A stretch of DNA of 62,042 nucleotides from an uncultured Lachnospiraceae bacterium (lineage in GTDB: Bacteria > Bacillota > Clostridia > Lachnospirales > Lachnospiraceae), in NCBI GenBank assembly GCA_904395885.1, contig CAJFOF010000021.1, forward strand, positions 1 to 62,042, in the 5' to 3' direction. Shown one piece after another: positions 33,817 through 42,655 of the stretch. A program made the position numbers and the translations under genes. The notes beneath the pieces were generated by a model. The model made no database searches and was not told the DNA's origin. It saw only the letters and a list, made by a program, of their open reading frames with translations. Numbering within the stretch: position 1 is the first letter of the stretch; the number at the start of each line of letters is the position of its first letter.

Positions 33817-34812
33817 ATGACCATTTTTAATGTAAATCCCACAGGATCCGATTCATTTTTCACCTTTACCGGTGCTCTGGAAGCGGCGGCCCAGACAGAC
33901 GACCAGGCAGAAATCCGACTTTCCCCCGGAACCTACTGGGGGCAGATCACAATCTCCGTTCCCGGCATCACAGTGACCGGCATGGGATCATCGCCGGCCG
34001 ATACAGTCATCAAGGGAAATCTTTCCTCCAGAGAGATCATGCCTGACCAAAAAAAGCGCGGAACCTTCCGCACCTATACCTTGATGGTTGATGCCCCTTA
34101 TGTCACTCTGAAAAACCTTACCGTAGAAAACACAGCAGGGCCTGGTGAGGCTGCTGGCCAGGCTATTGCCCTGTATGTGGACGGCAATGGCTTTCACGGA
34201 AAAGGCTGCCGTTTTCTTGGCCACCAGGACACTTTATTCACCGCCCCTCTCCCGCCAAAAGAAATCGAACCGGACGGATTTATCGGCCCCAAGCAGGCAG
34301 CTCCCCGCATCAATGGAACCCACTATTATGAGAACTGTTATATAGAGGGAGGAGTTGATTTTATTTTCGGCGGCGCCGCCGCCTACTTTGAAGGGTGCAC
34401 CTTCTGCTCCAACGAGCCCGGCTTTGTCTTTGCCCCGTCTACCCCCCAGGGACGGCCTTACGGCTATGTATGCCGGGACTGCCGCTTCACCGCTTCCTGG
34501 CTGCCTGCAGCCGGCGTCTCATCTCTGCCTGACAGCAATCCTGACGGCCCGGTCTATCTGGGACGCCCCTGGAGAAACTATGCAAAAACTGTCCTCATCT
34601 CCTGCTGGATTGACAGGCACATCCATCCCTCAGGCTGGGACGACTGGGGCAAAATCGAGGCCCAAAAAACTGTCCTCTTCGCCCAGTATGGCTGCCTCGG
34701 CCCCGGCGCTTCCACAGTTTCCTGGCCCTCCTGGTGCACATCTCTGTCAAAAAAAGACCTGCCCTTCTATGAAAAAGAGCAGGTACTTTCAGAAGCCATT
34801 AATCTTCTTTAA
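33817..34812 (+). CDS. Pectinesterase family protein (cytoplasmic)
   Basis: 331 residues of the right-handed beta-helix pectin methylesterase family. GHQDTLF holds one conserved Gln/Asp pair, GGVDFIFGGAAAYFEGC the second catalytic Asp, and YLGRPWRNYAKTV the conserved Arg/Trp. No signal peptide is visible, so it probably acts on imported methylated oligogalacturonides. ATG 33817 after AAAGG. It overlaps the YhcH gene tail to tail by 14 bases. Cotranscription with the ECF cluster is possible (15-base gap). Confidence 0.9.
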   Translation: MTIFNVNPTGSDSFFTFTGALEAAAQTDDQAEIRLSPGTYWGQITISVPGITVTGMGSSPADTVIKGNLSSREIMPDQKKRGTFRTYTLMVDAPYVTLKNLTVENTAGPGEAAGQAIALYVDGNGFHGKGCRFLGHQDTLFTAPLPPKEIEPDGFIGPKQAAPRINGTHYYENCYIEGGVDFIFGGAAAYFEGCTFCSNEPGFVFAPSTPQGRPYGYVCRDCRFTASWLPAAGVSSLPDSNPDGPVYLGRPWRNYAKTVLISCWIDRHIHPSGWDDWGKIEAQKTVLFAQYGCLGPGASTVSWPSWCTSLSKKDLPFYEKEQVLSEAINLL

Positions 34813-35263
34813 TTTTTACGACAACTTTTTTGATAGGTGCCGGCTCTCCATTGGCAGCCTTCGGCTTGTGGGCGTCCCAGGGGAAGAAGATCAGATACTG
34901 GTCGTCCTTAGCCGGCATCTGGATGCCCGGGTTGGAGTTATCAAAGATCACCACATCTTTATCCGGATTGTAAGGCGTCTTTACCGTCATTTCAGCTACA
35001 GGGGCATAGGTCATAACCTCGCTTCCCTTAATAACGTACTGTATGTCCGTATAGTGCTCATGCGCCTCAAATTTGGCTTCTTCCCACGGGATGGTGGTGT
35101 ATTCCATTACATTGGCGTACACATCTTTCCCGTCGATCTCATACTTGCCCGGTTCCAGAGCTGCCAGATCCGTGTTCAGCAGGAAGTCTACTGCCTTCTG
35201 GTATCTGTCGCCAATTCCCAGCTTTGCATAAAATCCCAAATTTTTCTTTTCATCAAAAATCAT
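34799..35263 (-). CDS. YhcH/YjgK/YiaL family protein (TabA-like)
   Basis: 154 residues of a cupin-like family (EbgC, YhcH, TabA). HEHYTDIQYVIKGSEVM and FFPWDAHKPKAANG carry the conserved His/Glu metal ligands. Members take part in sugar or sialic acid metabolism, but exact activities vary. ATG 35263 follows AAGGAG. Convergent with the pectinesterase gene, which may point to uronate or oligosaccharide metabolism. Confidence 0.88.
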   Translation of the reverse strand: MIFDEKKNLGFYAKLGIGDRYQKAVDFLLNTDLAALEPGKYEIDGKDVYANVMEYTTIPWEEAKFEAHEHYTDIQYVIKGSEVMTYAPVAEMTVKTPYNPDKDVVIFDNSNPGIQMPAKDDQYLIFFPWDAHKPKAANGEPAPIKKVVVKIKED

Positions 35264-35364
35264 ATTTCATTCTCCTTTGCTATGTAATCACTAATCTGAT
35301 AGTAGTATACACCCAAAGGGCGGGAAAACTCAATCCCTATTCTGACAATTGCTGTTATTTTATA

Positions 35365-36234
35365 CTATTTAAAAAATTCATGCCCGTCGTGGGAAAAGAG
35401 GTACGTCAGTTTTCCGTCAAAGAAGCTGATGGCCCCAGACTCCGACCGTCCACGGTTCATAAAATACAGGGCGCCCTGGGAATAATCCTCCCCGGAAAGC
35501 GCACGGTTCACACATTCTACCGTCGTGTCCGTTACCTGCACCCGGTCTATAGAACCGTCCAGTACCGGTGAAAACTGGTTCTTCTGGTATACAACTTCCG
35601 TAATGCTGTCCGGGAATTCGTCATCCCTCACCCGGTTCATAATGACATTTGCTACCAGAATCTTTCCCTTTTCATCGCAGATCCCCGCTTCAGCCTGGAC
35701 AATTTTTAACATCACCTGGTAATCCTGAGGTGTGTAAGGAATCCGTAAAGCGGCTCGTCTCTCTTCCTCCGCCTTTTTCCTAGCCTCCTCTTCTGCCCTG
35801 GCTCGCGCTTCGGCCTCTTTTTCTTCCTGTATTTTCTGCTTTTTTGCCTTAAGCTCTGCTTTCGCTTCCTCTGATGCTTTCTGCTGTCTGACAGTATTTT
35901 CAACCAGCCGTTCTCCTACTAGTCGGCTCTCCTGTCTTAACGAAGTAAGTTCGGCTTGTATTTTTGCTTCTGTAATCAAATCCAGTCCTTCAGCTTCCGG
36001 TTCTTCCAGCGCTTCTTCGCTTTCTTCAAACCTTCCTTCCGCAAATGCAGTCAGAGCGCTTTTTCCTCCCGCTCCAAATCCACTGGCAGTAAAAACGACT
36101 ACTGCTACCACCGTGCATCCCGCCGTTATAACGGTAGTAGAACGATACATCTGTTTCGTCACTTTTACTACCGGCATCACCAGACCACGGAGCACCTGCA
36201 TCACTGTCTGAAGAAAAGAATAGAATGGAAACAT
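35365..36234 (-). CDS. SleB/CwlJ-type cell wall hydrolase
   Basis: 289 residues. Start taken as ATG 36234 after GAGGAG; upstream in-frame ATGs lack a site. A membrane segment lies near 30-50 (TTVITAGCTVVAVVVFTASG). A Lys/Glu/Ala-rich coiled-coil (about 100-165) separates it from the C-terminal Hydrolase_2 domain (LKIVQAEAGICDEKGKILVANVIMNRV with catalytic Glu; later ALYFMNRGRSES). This family includes the cortex lytic enzymes SleB and CwlJ, but the coiled-coil form also occurs in growing cells. It may offset the interrupted sleC. Confidence 0.87.
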   Translation of the reverse strand: MFPFYSFLQTVMQVLRGLVMPVVKVTKQMYRSTTVITAGCTVVAVVVFTASGFGAGGKSALTAFAEGRFEESEEALEEPEAEGLDLITEAKIQAELTSLRQESRLVGERLVENTVRQQKASEEAKAELKAKKQKIQEEKEAEARARAEEEARKKAEEERRAALRIPYTPQDYQVMLKIVQAEAGICDEKGKILVANVIMNRVRDDEFPDSITEVVYQKNQFSPVLDGSIDRVQVTDTTVECVNRALSGEDYSQGALYFMNRGRSESGAISFFDGKLTYLFSHDGHEFFK

Positions 36235-36650
36235 CGATACTCTCCTCTTTCCTGTTATTTTTCTGTAACGTTCAGCACGGCTGAACTGATACATTTTTCG
36301 TCTGCAGTCAATCTTTTTTCTAATCTTCTTTATCGACAAACTGCGACATTTTAGGGGCATTTATTGGGCACAGCCCCCACTTTTAGTTCGATTTCAGGGG
36401 TGGTATGGCACATTATATGGGAACCGATGTGCAAATGTCAATGCAGGAAGAACATTTTTGTAACATTCTCCAAGGGCGAAAAAATGCGCTACCTGCTTTT
36501 TTGTACAGATAGCGCATTTTTACTCAAAAAATATTCTATTTTTTATGCTATATGTCTCTACTATTTTTACAAAAATGTTACATTTTTGTTAATTTTCCCA
36601 TGGCACAACTTCTGTCGAATTCCGCCGTCGATAGTTTATGTCAACTTTTT
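36235..36650. other. AT-rich intergenic region with inverted repeats
   Basis: No gene is seen in these 416 bases. An imperfect 15-base palindrome TTCAGC-ACG-GCTGAA lies at 36271-36285, upstream of the SleB-like gene. ACATTTTTGTAACATT near 36453 recurs in reverse near 36569-36584. These could be regulator sites. A terminator at 36479-36522 sits between them. Confidence 0.45.
36479..36522. terminator. Bidirectional intrinsic terminator
   Basis: AAAAATGCGCTA and TAGCGCATTTTT form a 12-bp stem, with T-runs on both strands. It lies between the ybaK end (130 bases away) and the sleB-like promoter region. Confidence 0.65.
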
Positions 36651-37118
36651 TCAAACCAGCGAGGCAAATGTCCCCTCCACATATCTGCACAAATCTTCCG
36701 GTTTCAGTATAATCTGAATCCCTCTCTGGCCGGCACTGACTGCAACCTGTTCACAAAGCTGAGCCATCTCTTCAATATAAGTGGGGAATTTCTTTTTCAT
36801 CCCCACAGGCGAACAACCGCCCCGAATGTAGCCTGTCAGCGGCAGCAGATCCTTCATGGGAATCATTTCCACCTTTTTATCCTTTGCAGCTTTTGCCACC
36901 TTTTTTAAGTCCAGCTCCTCGTCTACCGGGATACAGCAGACCAGAAATCCGGTCTTTTCTCCTTTCAGAACCAGCGTTTTATAGACACTGTCATGGTCTG
37001 CCCCCATCATATCCGCCGCGTGGCTTCCAGACAAATCATTCTCATCCACCTGGTACTCTCTGGCCTCATAAGGAATTCCTGCTTTGTCCAGCAGGCGCAT
37101 CACATTCGTCTTTACCAT
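36651..37118 (-). CDS. ybaK: Cys-tRNA(Pro)/Cys-tRNA(Cys) deacylase, YbaK/EbsC family
   Basis: 155 residues of the YbaK/ProX deacylase fold. HAADMMGADHDSVYKTLVL and IRGGCSPVGMKKKFPTYI are the conserved binding segments, with the Lys in VYKTLV matching the family active-site Lys. It clears Cys mischarged onto tRNA-Pro. Twelve bases after the rhodanese gene, so the two share a transcript. The sulfur theme (rhodanese, Cys-tRNA) may be meaningful. Confidence 0.92.
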   Translation of the reverse strand: MVKTNVMRLLDKAGIPYEAREYQVDENDLSGSHAADMMGADHDSVYKTLVLKGEKTGFLVCCIPVDEELDLKKVAKAAKDKKVEMIPMKDLLPLTGYIRGGCSPVGMKKKFPTYIEEMAQLCEQVAVSAGQRGIQIILKPEDLCRYVEGTFASLV

Positions 37119-37130
37119 TGCCGTACCTCC

Positions 37131-37442
37131 CTATGAACGCTCCAGAGGTCCATCGTAGCCAAGAACCCCGCCGATATTGACAGCTTTCTCATAGCCTCTC
37201 TTTTTTAACGCTTCTACGGCGCGGCCACTGCGGGCTCCGCTCCTACAGTAGACAAACAGCGGCGTCTCCTTCCCGTAGGAAATCTTATCCAATTCATCCA
37301 GTGGCAGATTTACGCTGTCTGGCAGATGGCCGCCTCTGTATTCCTCTGGGGTACGGACATCCAGCAGGACGGCGCCTTCTGTCTCCTTGGCCCGGCAAAC
37401 GCCTTCCGCCAGGTTTTTCGGTTCTTTATGAAACAGGAACAT
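37131..37442 (-). CDS. Single-domain rhodanese
   Basis: 103 residues of the rhodanese-like fold. DVRTPEEYRGGHLPDSVNLP (N-terminal signature) and LFVYCRSGARSGRAVEALKK with the active-site Cys. Transfers sulfane sulfur or removes reactive sulfur. Cotranscribed with ybaK from a TATAAT -10 at 37497-37502 (minus strand). Confidence 0.93.
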   Translation of the reverse strand: MFLFHKEPKNLAEGVCRAKETEGAVLLDVRTPEEYRGGHLPDSVNLPLDELDKISYGKETPLFVYCRSGARSGRAVEALKKRGYEKAVNIGGVLGYDGPLERS

Positions 37443-37496
37443 TAGTCACTCTCTCCTTTCTCTCAAAGCACAGAGGCACCGGAATGCCTCACCATT

Positions 37497-37519
37497 ATTA
37501 TATACAGCTCTGTGAGAAA
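37497..37519 (-). promoter_or_regulatory. Candidate promoter of the rhodanese-ybaK operon
   Basis: TATAAT at 37497-37502 with TTGTTT about 16 bases upstream on the minus strand. It begins inside the glycogen phosphorylase terminator. Confidence 0.45.
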
Positions 37520-37540
37520 AACAAGGAGATTCTGAATCTC
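37517..37540 (-). terminator. Intrinsic terminator of the glycogen phosphorylase gene
   Basis: GAGATTC-A-GAATCTC followed by CTTGTTTTT on the minus strand, just past the stop codon. Confidence 0.6.
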
Positions 37541-37543
37541 AGC

Positions 37544-39826
37544 TTATTGCTCCTCCAGCTTCCAGATATCGCGGTTGTACTCTCTGATGGTGCGGTCTGA
37601 GGAAAAATAGCCGGCTTTGCTGATATTGACCAGCATCTTCTTGGCCCACTCTTCCTGTTTTTCATAGTCCTTGTACGCCCTCTCTCTGGCCTTACAGTAC
37701 TCATCAAAATCAGGGAAGGTCATAAACCAGTCTTTATTTAACAGCTCATGGTAAAGCCGCTCCAGATTTTCTCTGGAACCCACTGCCATCATAGCGTCTC
37801 CCACCAGAAAATCCACAGCCTCCCTCAACGCCGGATCCTTTTCGTAATACTCGGCCGACCTGTAAGTGCCGTCCTGGTAGCGCCTAATGACCGTCTCGCT
37901 GGAATCTCCGAAAATGTAGATGTTCTCATCTCCCACCAACTGGTGGATCTCAACATTCGCCCCGTCCTCAGTACCCAGTGTCACAGCTCCATTGAGCATG
38001 AATTTCATATTTCCCGTGCCGCTGGCCTCCTTGGATGCCAGGGAAATCTGCTGGGAAATATCGCAGGCGGGAATCAGCTTTTCTGCCAGGCTGACATTAT
38101 AGTTTTCAGCCATTACAATATTGAGATACGGCCTTACCTCTGGATCGTTTTTAATAATCTCCGCCAGGCACAGAATCCCATGGATAATGTCTTTTGCTAT
38201 GGTGTAGGCAGGCGCCGCCTTGGCGCCAAAGATAGCTGTAATAGGCGTCTGCGGCTTTTTCCCGGCCTTGATCTCCAGATACTTGCGGATCAGGTACAGA
38301 AGATTCATCTGCTGCCTCTTATACTCGTGGAGACGCTTGATCTGGATGTCAAAAATAGACTCCGGATTGACAGAAAGTCCTTTCTCCTCCTTCAGGTAGG
38401 CTGCCAGCTCCCTCTTGTTTGCATCTTTGATCTCCAGAAGGCGCTTCAGCACAGCCGGATCTTCCAGAAATTCTGGTTGGCCTAATCTTTCCAGCTCGCC
38501 GGCATCTTTCTTATAGCCCTCCCCTATGAGGGATGTGATAAATTCTGTCAGCTCCGGGTTGCAGTGCAGAAGCCATCTGCGGAAGGTGATCCCGTTGGTC
38601 TTGTTGTTGAATTTTTCCGGGTACAGCCGGTAAAAACGGTTCAGCTCTGTCTCCTTGAGAATCTCCGTGTGGAGGGCAGCCACGCCGTTGATGCTGAATC
38701 CGTAATGGATGTCGATGTGCGCCATATGAACCCGGTCATCCCTGTCTATGATGGCCACTCCCTCATCGTCAAATTTCCGCCTTACCTTGTCGTCCAGCAC
38801 CTCGATAATGGGGATCAGCTGAGGCACTGCCTCCTTCAGATAATCCACAGGCCATTTCTCCAGCGCCTCAGCCAGAATCGTGTGGTTTGTGTAGGCGCAG
38901 GTGCGGCTGACCACATCGATGGCATCGTCCATATCCATCCCGTGCTCCTGGGTCAGAAGCCGGATCAGCTCCGGAATGACCATGGTCGGATGGGTATCAT
39001 TGATCTGGATCACCGCGTATTCCGGCAGGTCGTACAGAGTCGAACCCTTGGCCAGGGCCTCATCCAGGATCAGCCTTGCTCCGTTGCTGACCATAAAATA
39101 CTGCTGATAAATTCTCAGAATCTGTCCTGCCCGGTCGCTGTCGTCCGGGTACAAAAACAGCGTCAGATTCTTTGGGATATCCGTTTTGTCGAAATGAATC
39201 CCGTCTTTGACCAGGGATTCATCCACAGTCTTAACGTCAAACAGGTGCAGCTTGTTGGTGCGGTTTCCATACCCTGTCACCTGGATATCGTACATTACCG
39301 ACTGAAGAGTAAAATTCTTAAAAGACACCTGGTAGGACACCCCCGTCTCCTTCAGCCAGGAGCGATCCGTGATCCACGGATCGGGCTGTTCCTCCTGCTT
39401 TAAGTCCTTAAAGCACTGGCGGAAGAGCCCGAAATGGTAATTCAGACCAATGCCGTCCCCGTTCAGCCCCAGGGTAGCAATGGAATCCAAAAAGCAGGCC
39501 GCCAGTCTTCCAAGGCCGCCGTTTCCCAGGGAAGGCTCCGGCTCCACTTCTTCCACCTGGCTCAGAGATTTTCCATTACCTTTCAGAATCTCTTTTATAT
39601 CCTGGTATATCCCCAGATTGATCAGGTTGTTGGACAGCAGCTTGCCGATCAAAAATTCTGCCGAAATATAGTACAGTTTCTTTTTCCCTTTTCCGTTCTC
39701 TCTTCCCTGGGCCATATTCTCTGCCAGGGACAGCAATGCCGTATATAATTCCTCATTGGTACAGTCCTTAACCGGCTTTGGGCACAGCCGCTGCAAGTGT
39801 TTTTCCAATTCTTTTCTTTCCATCAT
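37544..39826 (-). CDS. glgP: Glycogen/maltodextrin phosphorylase
   Basis: 760 residues of GT35. [20 protein letters not shown] near the N-terminus is the conserved glucan-site region, and [16 protein letters not shown] holds the pyridoxal-phosphate Lys. Releases glucose 1-phosphate from alpha-1,4-glucans. Start taken as ATG 39826, six bases after GGAG; an upstream in-frame ATG at 39832 abuts the binding site. It stands alone between the rhodanese gene and the divergent AraC regulator. Confidence 0.93.
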   Translation of the reverse strand: MMERKELEKHLQRLCPKPVKDCTNEELYTALLSLAENMAQGRENGKGKKKLYYISAEFLIGKLLSNNLINLGIYQDIKEILKGNGKSLSQVEEVEPEPSLGNGGLGRLAACFLDSIATLGLNGDGIGLNYHFGLFRQCFKDLKQEEQPDPWITDRSWLKETGVSYQVSFKNFTLQSVMYDIQVTGYGNRTNKLHLFDVKTVDESLVKDGIHFDKTDIPKNLTLFLYPDDSDRAGQILRIYQQYFMVSNGARLILDEALAKGSTLYDLPEYAVIQINDTHPTMVIPELIRLLTQEHGMDMDDAIDVVSRTCAYTNHTILAEALEKWPVDYLKEAVPQLIPIIEVLDDKVRRKFDDEGVAIIDRDDRVHMAHIDIHYGFSINGVAALHTEILKETELNRFYRLYPEKFNNKTNGITFRRWLLHCNPELTEFITSLIGEGYKKDAGELERLGQPEFLEDPAVLKRLLEIKDANKRELAAYLKEEKGLSVNPESIFDIQIKRLHEYKRQQMNLLYLIRKYLEIKAGKKPQTPITAIFGAKAAPAYTIAKDIIHGILCLAEIIKNDPEVRPYLNIVMAENYNVSLAEKLIPACDISQQISLASKEASGTGNMKFMLNGAVTLGTEDGANVEIHQLVGDENIYIFGDSSETVIRRYQDGTYRSAEYYEKDPALREAVDFLVGDAMMAVGSRENLERLYHELLNKDWFMTFPDFDEYCKARERAYKDYEKQEEWAKKMLVNISKAGYFSSDRTIREYNRDIWKLEEQ

Positions 39827-40028
39827 TTCCATCTCCTTTAATGGTCCACAGCCGCAAACCTTTACCGGCTCGCTTCTGTTCCTTTATATCTAAGCTAATA
39901 TCCATTATAATCTCCTGTGTGAATCAATTCTTGCAATATTAGGCGCAATTATTGTACAATACTATCATCTTCACATATGGCGGCTGATTTCAGCCTTCCA
40001 TTCCATTATCTTTCTTGGAGGTGTTTTT

Positions 40029-40916
40029 ATGAATGTTCCGGAGCAAAAAGGAAGGCGGGATTACCATGAGACAAAGGAACATGCCGGGAAATCCTTTCCT
40101 TTTAATATTTATCCCTGCTCCATTCCACTGGATTTCAGTCAGGTTCCTGTCCACTGGCATGAAGAGATGGAAATCATTTCAGTAAAAAAAGGCCGCGGAA
40201 CCGTGACGGTAGATATGAAGCCTTTTCCCGTCAGTGCCGGCGATGCCATCGCCGTCTTTCCAGGACAGCTTCACGGCATCAGCCGGCGGGGAGCGGATGC
40301 CTTCGAGTACGAAAATATCATTTTCCTCCCGGACATGCTGAAAGGTCCCGGCTCCGATTTCTGCAACACTGCTTTTTTAGACCCTATCGTGGCGGAAACC
40401 ATTTCCGGTCCCATTCACTTTTCTTCCGCTTCCCCAGAAGGCGCGCTCTTTTCCGGCCATATCGAACAGCTCGATACAATATGCGAACAGAGGCCTTACG
40501 GCTATCAGCTGGCCGTCAAATCCCTTTTGTTTCAGCTTCTCTACGATATCTCCTGCCATGAGCTGTGGAAAGAAAGAAAAAAGCCCAGCGCTTCCCGGGA
40601 TCGGATGAAGCAATTGCTGGGCTATATCGAAGAACATTACGGGGAGAAAATCACCATCCAGCAGGCAGCCAGCCTCTGCGGCTACAGTTCTTCCCATTTT
40701 ATGAAGTATTTTAAAAAGTATACCGGCATGGCTTTTATTGAATATCTTAACGACTACCGGCTGACGGCTGCAGGCCATAAGCTGTTAAACGCCAAGGCTT
40801 CCGTCACCTCCATCGCGCAGGGCTGTGGCTTCGACAATCTGTCTTACTTTAACCGACTCTTCCGCCAAAAATACGGCCTCTCTCCGAGGCAGTACAGGCG
40901 GCAGGAGAAGGGGTGA
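40029..40916 (+). CDS. AraC-family regulator with cupin sensor domain
   Basis: 295 residues. The N-terminal cupin (about 30-110; VHWHEEMEIISVKKGRGTV) would bind a small ligand. A C-terminal AraC double HTH spans 195-290 (ITIQQAASLCGYSSSHFMKYF and VTSIAQGCGFDNLSYFNRLFRQ). ATG 40029 follows TTGGAGG. Divergent from glycogen phosphorylase, so a role in carbohydrate control is likely but not proven. Confidence 0.92.
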   Translation: MNVPEQKGRRDYHETKEHAGKSFPFNIYPCSIPLDFSQVPVHWHEEMEIISVKKGRGTVTVDMKPFPVSAGDAIAVFPGQLHGISRRGADAFEYENIIFLPDMLKGPGSDFCNTAFLDPIVAETISGPIHFSSASPEGALFSGHIEQLDTICEQRPYGYQLAVKSLLFQLLYDISCHELWKERKKPSASRDRMKQLLGYIEEHYGEKITIQQAASLCGYSSSHFMKYFKKYTGMAFIEYLNDYRLTAAGHKLLNAKASVTSIAQGCGFDNLSYFNRLFRQKYGLSPRQYRRQEKG

Positions 40917-40954
40917 CTGGGGTGCTCAAACCTTCTGCAATTTTGCGGCCTGTG

Positions 40955-40983
40955 TTGAAGGCTGCGCGCTGATATGCTATACT
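40955..40983 (+). promoter_or_regulatory. Promoter before the small ORF at 41019
   Basis: TTGAAG (40955-40960), a 17-base spacer and TATACT (40978-40983), 36 bases before the ATG. Confidence 0.65.
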
Positions 40984-41018
40984 TATCTCAGTGATAAAAA
41001 AAAACGGAGGTTCTGGCT

Positions 41019-41141
41019 ATGAAGACAATAAATGTAAAAATCCCCCTGCAGTCGGCTGCTTTATGGAAAAGATATTATCAGCTGATGCACAGGGATCATA
41101 AAGTCGCAATGATCGATCATGCTATGAATTCTCATCTGTAG
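41019..41141 (+). CDS. Small protein of 40 residues, unknown
   Basis: ATG 41019 lies eight bases after GGAGG and 36 bases past a good promoter. The protein is MKTINVKIPL... with QSAALWKRYYQLMHRDHK, basic and helix-prone. No family recognised. It may be a small regulator, a leader peptide, or the remains of a larger gene. The zinc-ribbon gene follows 25 bases later and may share the transcript. Confidence 0.55.
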   Translation: MKTINVKIPLQSAALWKRYYQLMHRDHKVAMIDHAMNSHL

Positions 41142-41166
41142 GATAACAATAAAACCAGAAGGGCAT

Positions 41167-41424
41167 ATGAGTATAAAAAAATTATTGTTAAAACACGCGC
41201 GCGCCATCGGCTATCTTTTGTATGTACTGGGGATTCTGCTAATTCTATTGGGCTGTTGGCTGAGTGTGTTCTGGCTGATTGTTGCCGCACTCTTTCCATT
41301 GCTGGCAGCAATTATTTTTCTCGCTGTTTCTAACCGCTGTCCCCACTGCGGCCGCTTTTTAGGCCACGCCGGCGGCGCCTTGTACTGCCCCTATTGCGGC
41401 AGACCGCTGAAGGGCCAGCCCTGA
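41167..41424 (+). CDS. Small membrane protein with zinc ribbon
   Basis: 85 residues. Two adjacent hydrophobic helices (YLLYVLGILLILLGCWLSVF and IVAALFPLLAAIIFLAV) are followed by a zinc ribbon CPHCGRF...LYCPYCGRPL with two CPxCG knuckles. Function unknown. ATG 41167 after AGAAGG. A strong terminator follows at 41442. Confidence 0.78.
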   Translation: MSIKKLLLKHARAIGYLLYVLGILLILLGCWLSVFWLIVAALFPLLAAIIFLAVSNRCPHCGRFLGHAGGALYCPYCGRPLKGQP

Positions 41425-41441
41425 TCCGCGAAATACTGCAG

Positions 41442-41500
41442 AAATAGTGCCATCCAGATCCAGGCGGCAAACACGCCTGTGATCTGGATGGCACTATTTT
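41442..41500. terminator. Very long intrinsic terminator (19-bp perfect outer stem)
   Basis: A 19-base arm (41442-41460) is exactly complementary to 41481-41499, with a further CAGGCG/CGCCTG stem inside. Such a long perfect stem is unusual. It lies between the zinc-ribbon gene and the convergent methyltransferase gene. Confidence 0.75.
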
Positions 41501-41518
41501 GGGGATGTTAAGCTTTGT

Positions 41519-42160
41519 TTATGTGTGCGCTGGCATTTCTTCCATTTCCAGGGCAAAAAACTGCTTTATCCAATTTGCCAGGCCTCGCTCACAATCCTTC
41601 AGCACCGTCGGCCTGTCATAGTCGTCAATCCTGTCGATTACAAAGCCGTTTTCCTTCAGCCTCCTGCCAAAGGTCTCTATCTTAGGAAAATAAAACTTGG
41701 ATTTGTAGTCATATCCCAATTCCCTGCATGCCTTTGCAAAAGCCTTTTCGATAGCTGCAATATTACCGTGTGCACCGAACTCGCATACCAGGAAACCATG
41801 AGGCTTTAATACCCTGTATACATTTTTCAGCAGCAGATCATGGTCGCTAATCCAATGAAACACAGCATTAGAAAACACGATGTCAAACTCATTTGCAAAC
41901 GGCAAATCAAGTGCATCGCACAGTCTGAATTCAATATTGCCAAACTGTGCTCTGGCCTTGTCCAACATCTCTTGGGAGCTGTCAACACCTGTTACTTTGT
42001 CATACCGTCCGGCCAGTTGTGCCGTCAGTGTGGCAGTTCCACACCCCAGATCCAGTACAGCCAGATGCCTATGATCTGGCAGCAGTTCTAACAGTTCCTT
42101 CCCATATTCAGCCACAAAATCGTGCTTATTATCATACAATGCTGAATTCCATTTCATCAT
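41519..42160 (-). CDS. Class I SAM-dependent methyltransferase (Tam/UbiE-like), short C-terminus
   Basis: 213 residues. Motif [18 protein letters not shown] near 36, acidic end TGVDSS, motif [15 protein letters not shown] near 95. The family (trans-aconitate methyltransferase-like) normally has about 250 residues; this one ends at EEMPAHT, so about 35 C-terminal residues seem lost. Its start overlaps leuD by four bases (ATGA), so it is coupled to leuCD. Trans-aconitate or 3-isopropylmalate methylation is a speculative link, as these enzymes act on aconitase-type acids. Confidence 0.85.
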   Translation of the reverse strand: MMKWNSALYDNKHDFVAEYGKELLELLPDHRHLAVLDLGCGTATLTAQLAGRYDKVTGVDSSQEMLDKARAQFGNIEFRLCDALDLPFANEFDIVFSNAVFHWISDHDLLLKNVYRVLKPHGFLVCEFGAHGNIAAIEKAFAKACRELGYDYKSKFYFPKIETFGRRLKENGFVIDRIDDYDRPTVLKDCERGLANWIKQFFALEMEEMPAHT

Positions 42161-42645
42161 TTCTTTTCGTTGATGTAATTCACCAGACCGCCGGCCTCAA
42201 TGATCTTCTGCATGAAAGGCGGGAAGGCCTGCCCCTGGAAACTCTGGCCTGTTGTCTTGTCTGTAATCACACCGCTGTCAAAATCGATCTCCACCTGGTC
42301 CCCATTGCTGATGGCTTTGGCTGCCTCCGGACACTCGATGATGGGCATTCCGATGTTGATGGCATTGCGGTAAAAAATCCGGGCAAAGGTCTCAGCGATG
42401 ACGCAGCTTACGCCGGCGCATTTGATTGCCAGAGGCGCATGCTCTCTGGAGGAACCGCATCCGAAGTTTTTGTTGGCCACGATAATGTCGCCCTTCTGGA
42501 CCTTCTTGACAAAATCCTTGTCAATATCCTCCATACAGTGCTTTGCCAGCTCTTCCCCCTTTGTCGCATTGAGATAGCGGGCAGGGATGATAACGTCCGT
42601 ATCTACATTGTCTCCGTATTTAAAAACTCTTCCACATGCTTTCAT
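42157..42645 (-). CDS. leuD: 3-isopropylmalate dehydratase small subunit
   Basis: 162 residues of the aconitase swivel-domain family, of the short bacterial/archaeal type. [14 protein letters not shown] at 15-28 and [16 protein letters not shown] near 65 are the substrate-binding segments. ATG 42645, six bases after GGAGG; the ORF reads further upstream but has no site. Forms the leucine-pathway isomerase with LeuC, 11 bases apart. Confidence 0.93.
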   Translation of the reverse strand: MKACGRVFKYGDNVDTDVIIPARYLNATKGEELAKHCMEDIDKDFVKKVQKGDIIVANKNFGCGSSREHAPLAIKCAGVSCVIAETFARIFYRNAINIGMPIIECPEAAKAISNGDQVEIDFDSGVITDKTTGQSFQGQAFPPFMQKIIEAGGLVNYINEKK

Positions 42646-42655
42646 GATCTGCCTC

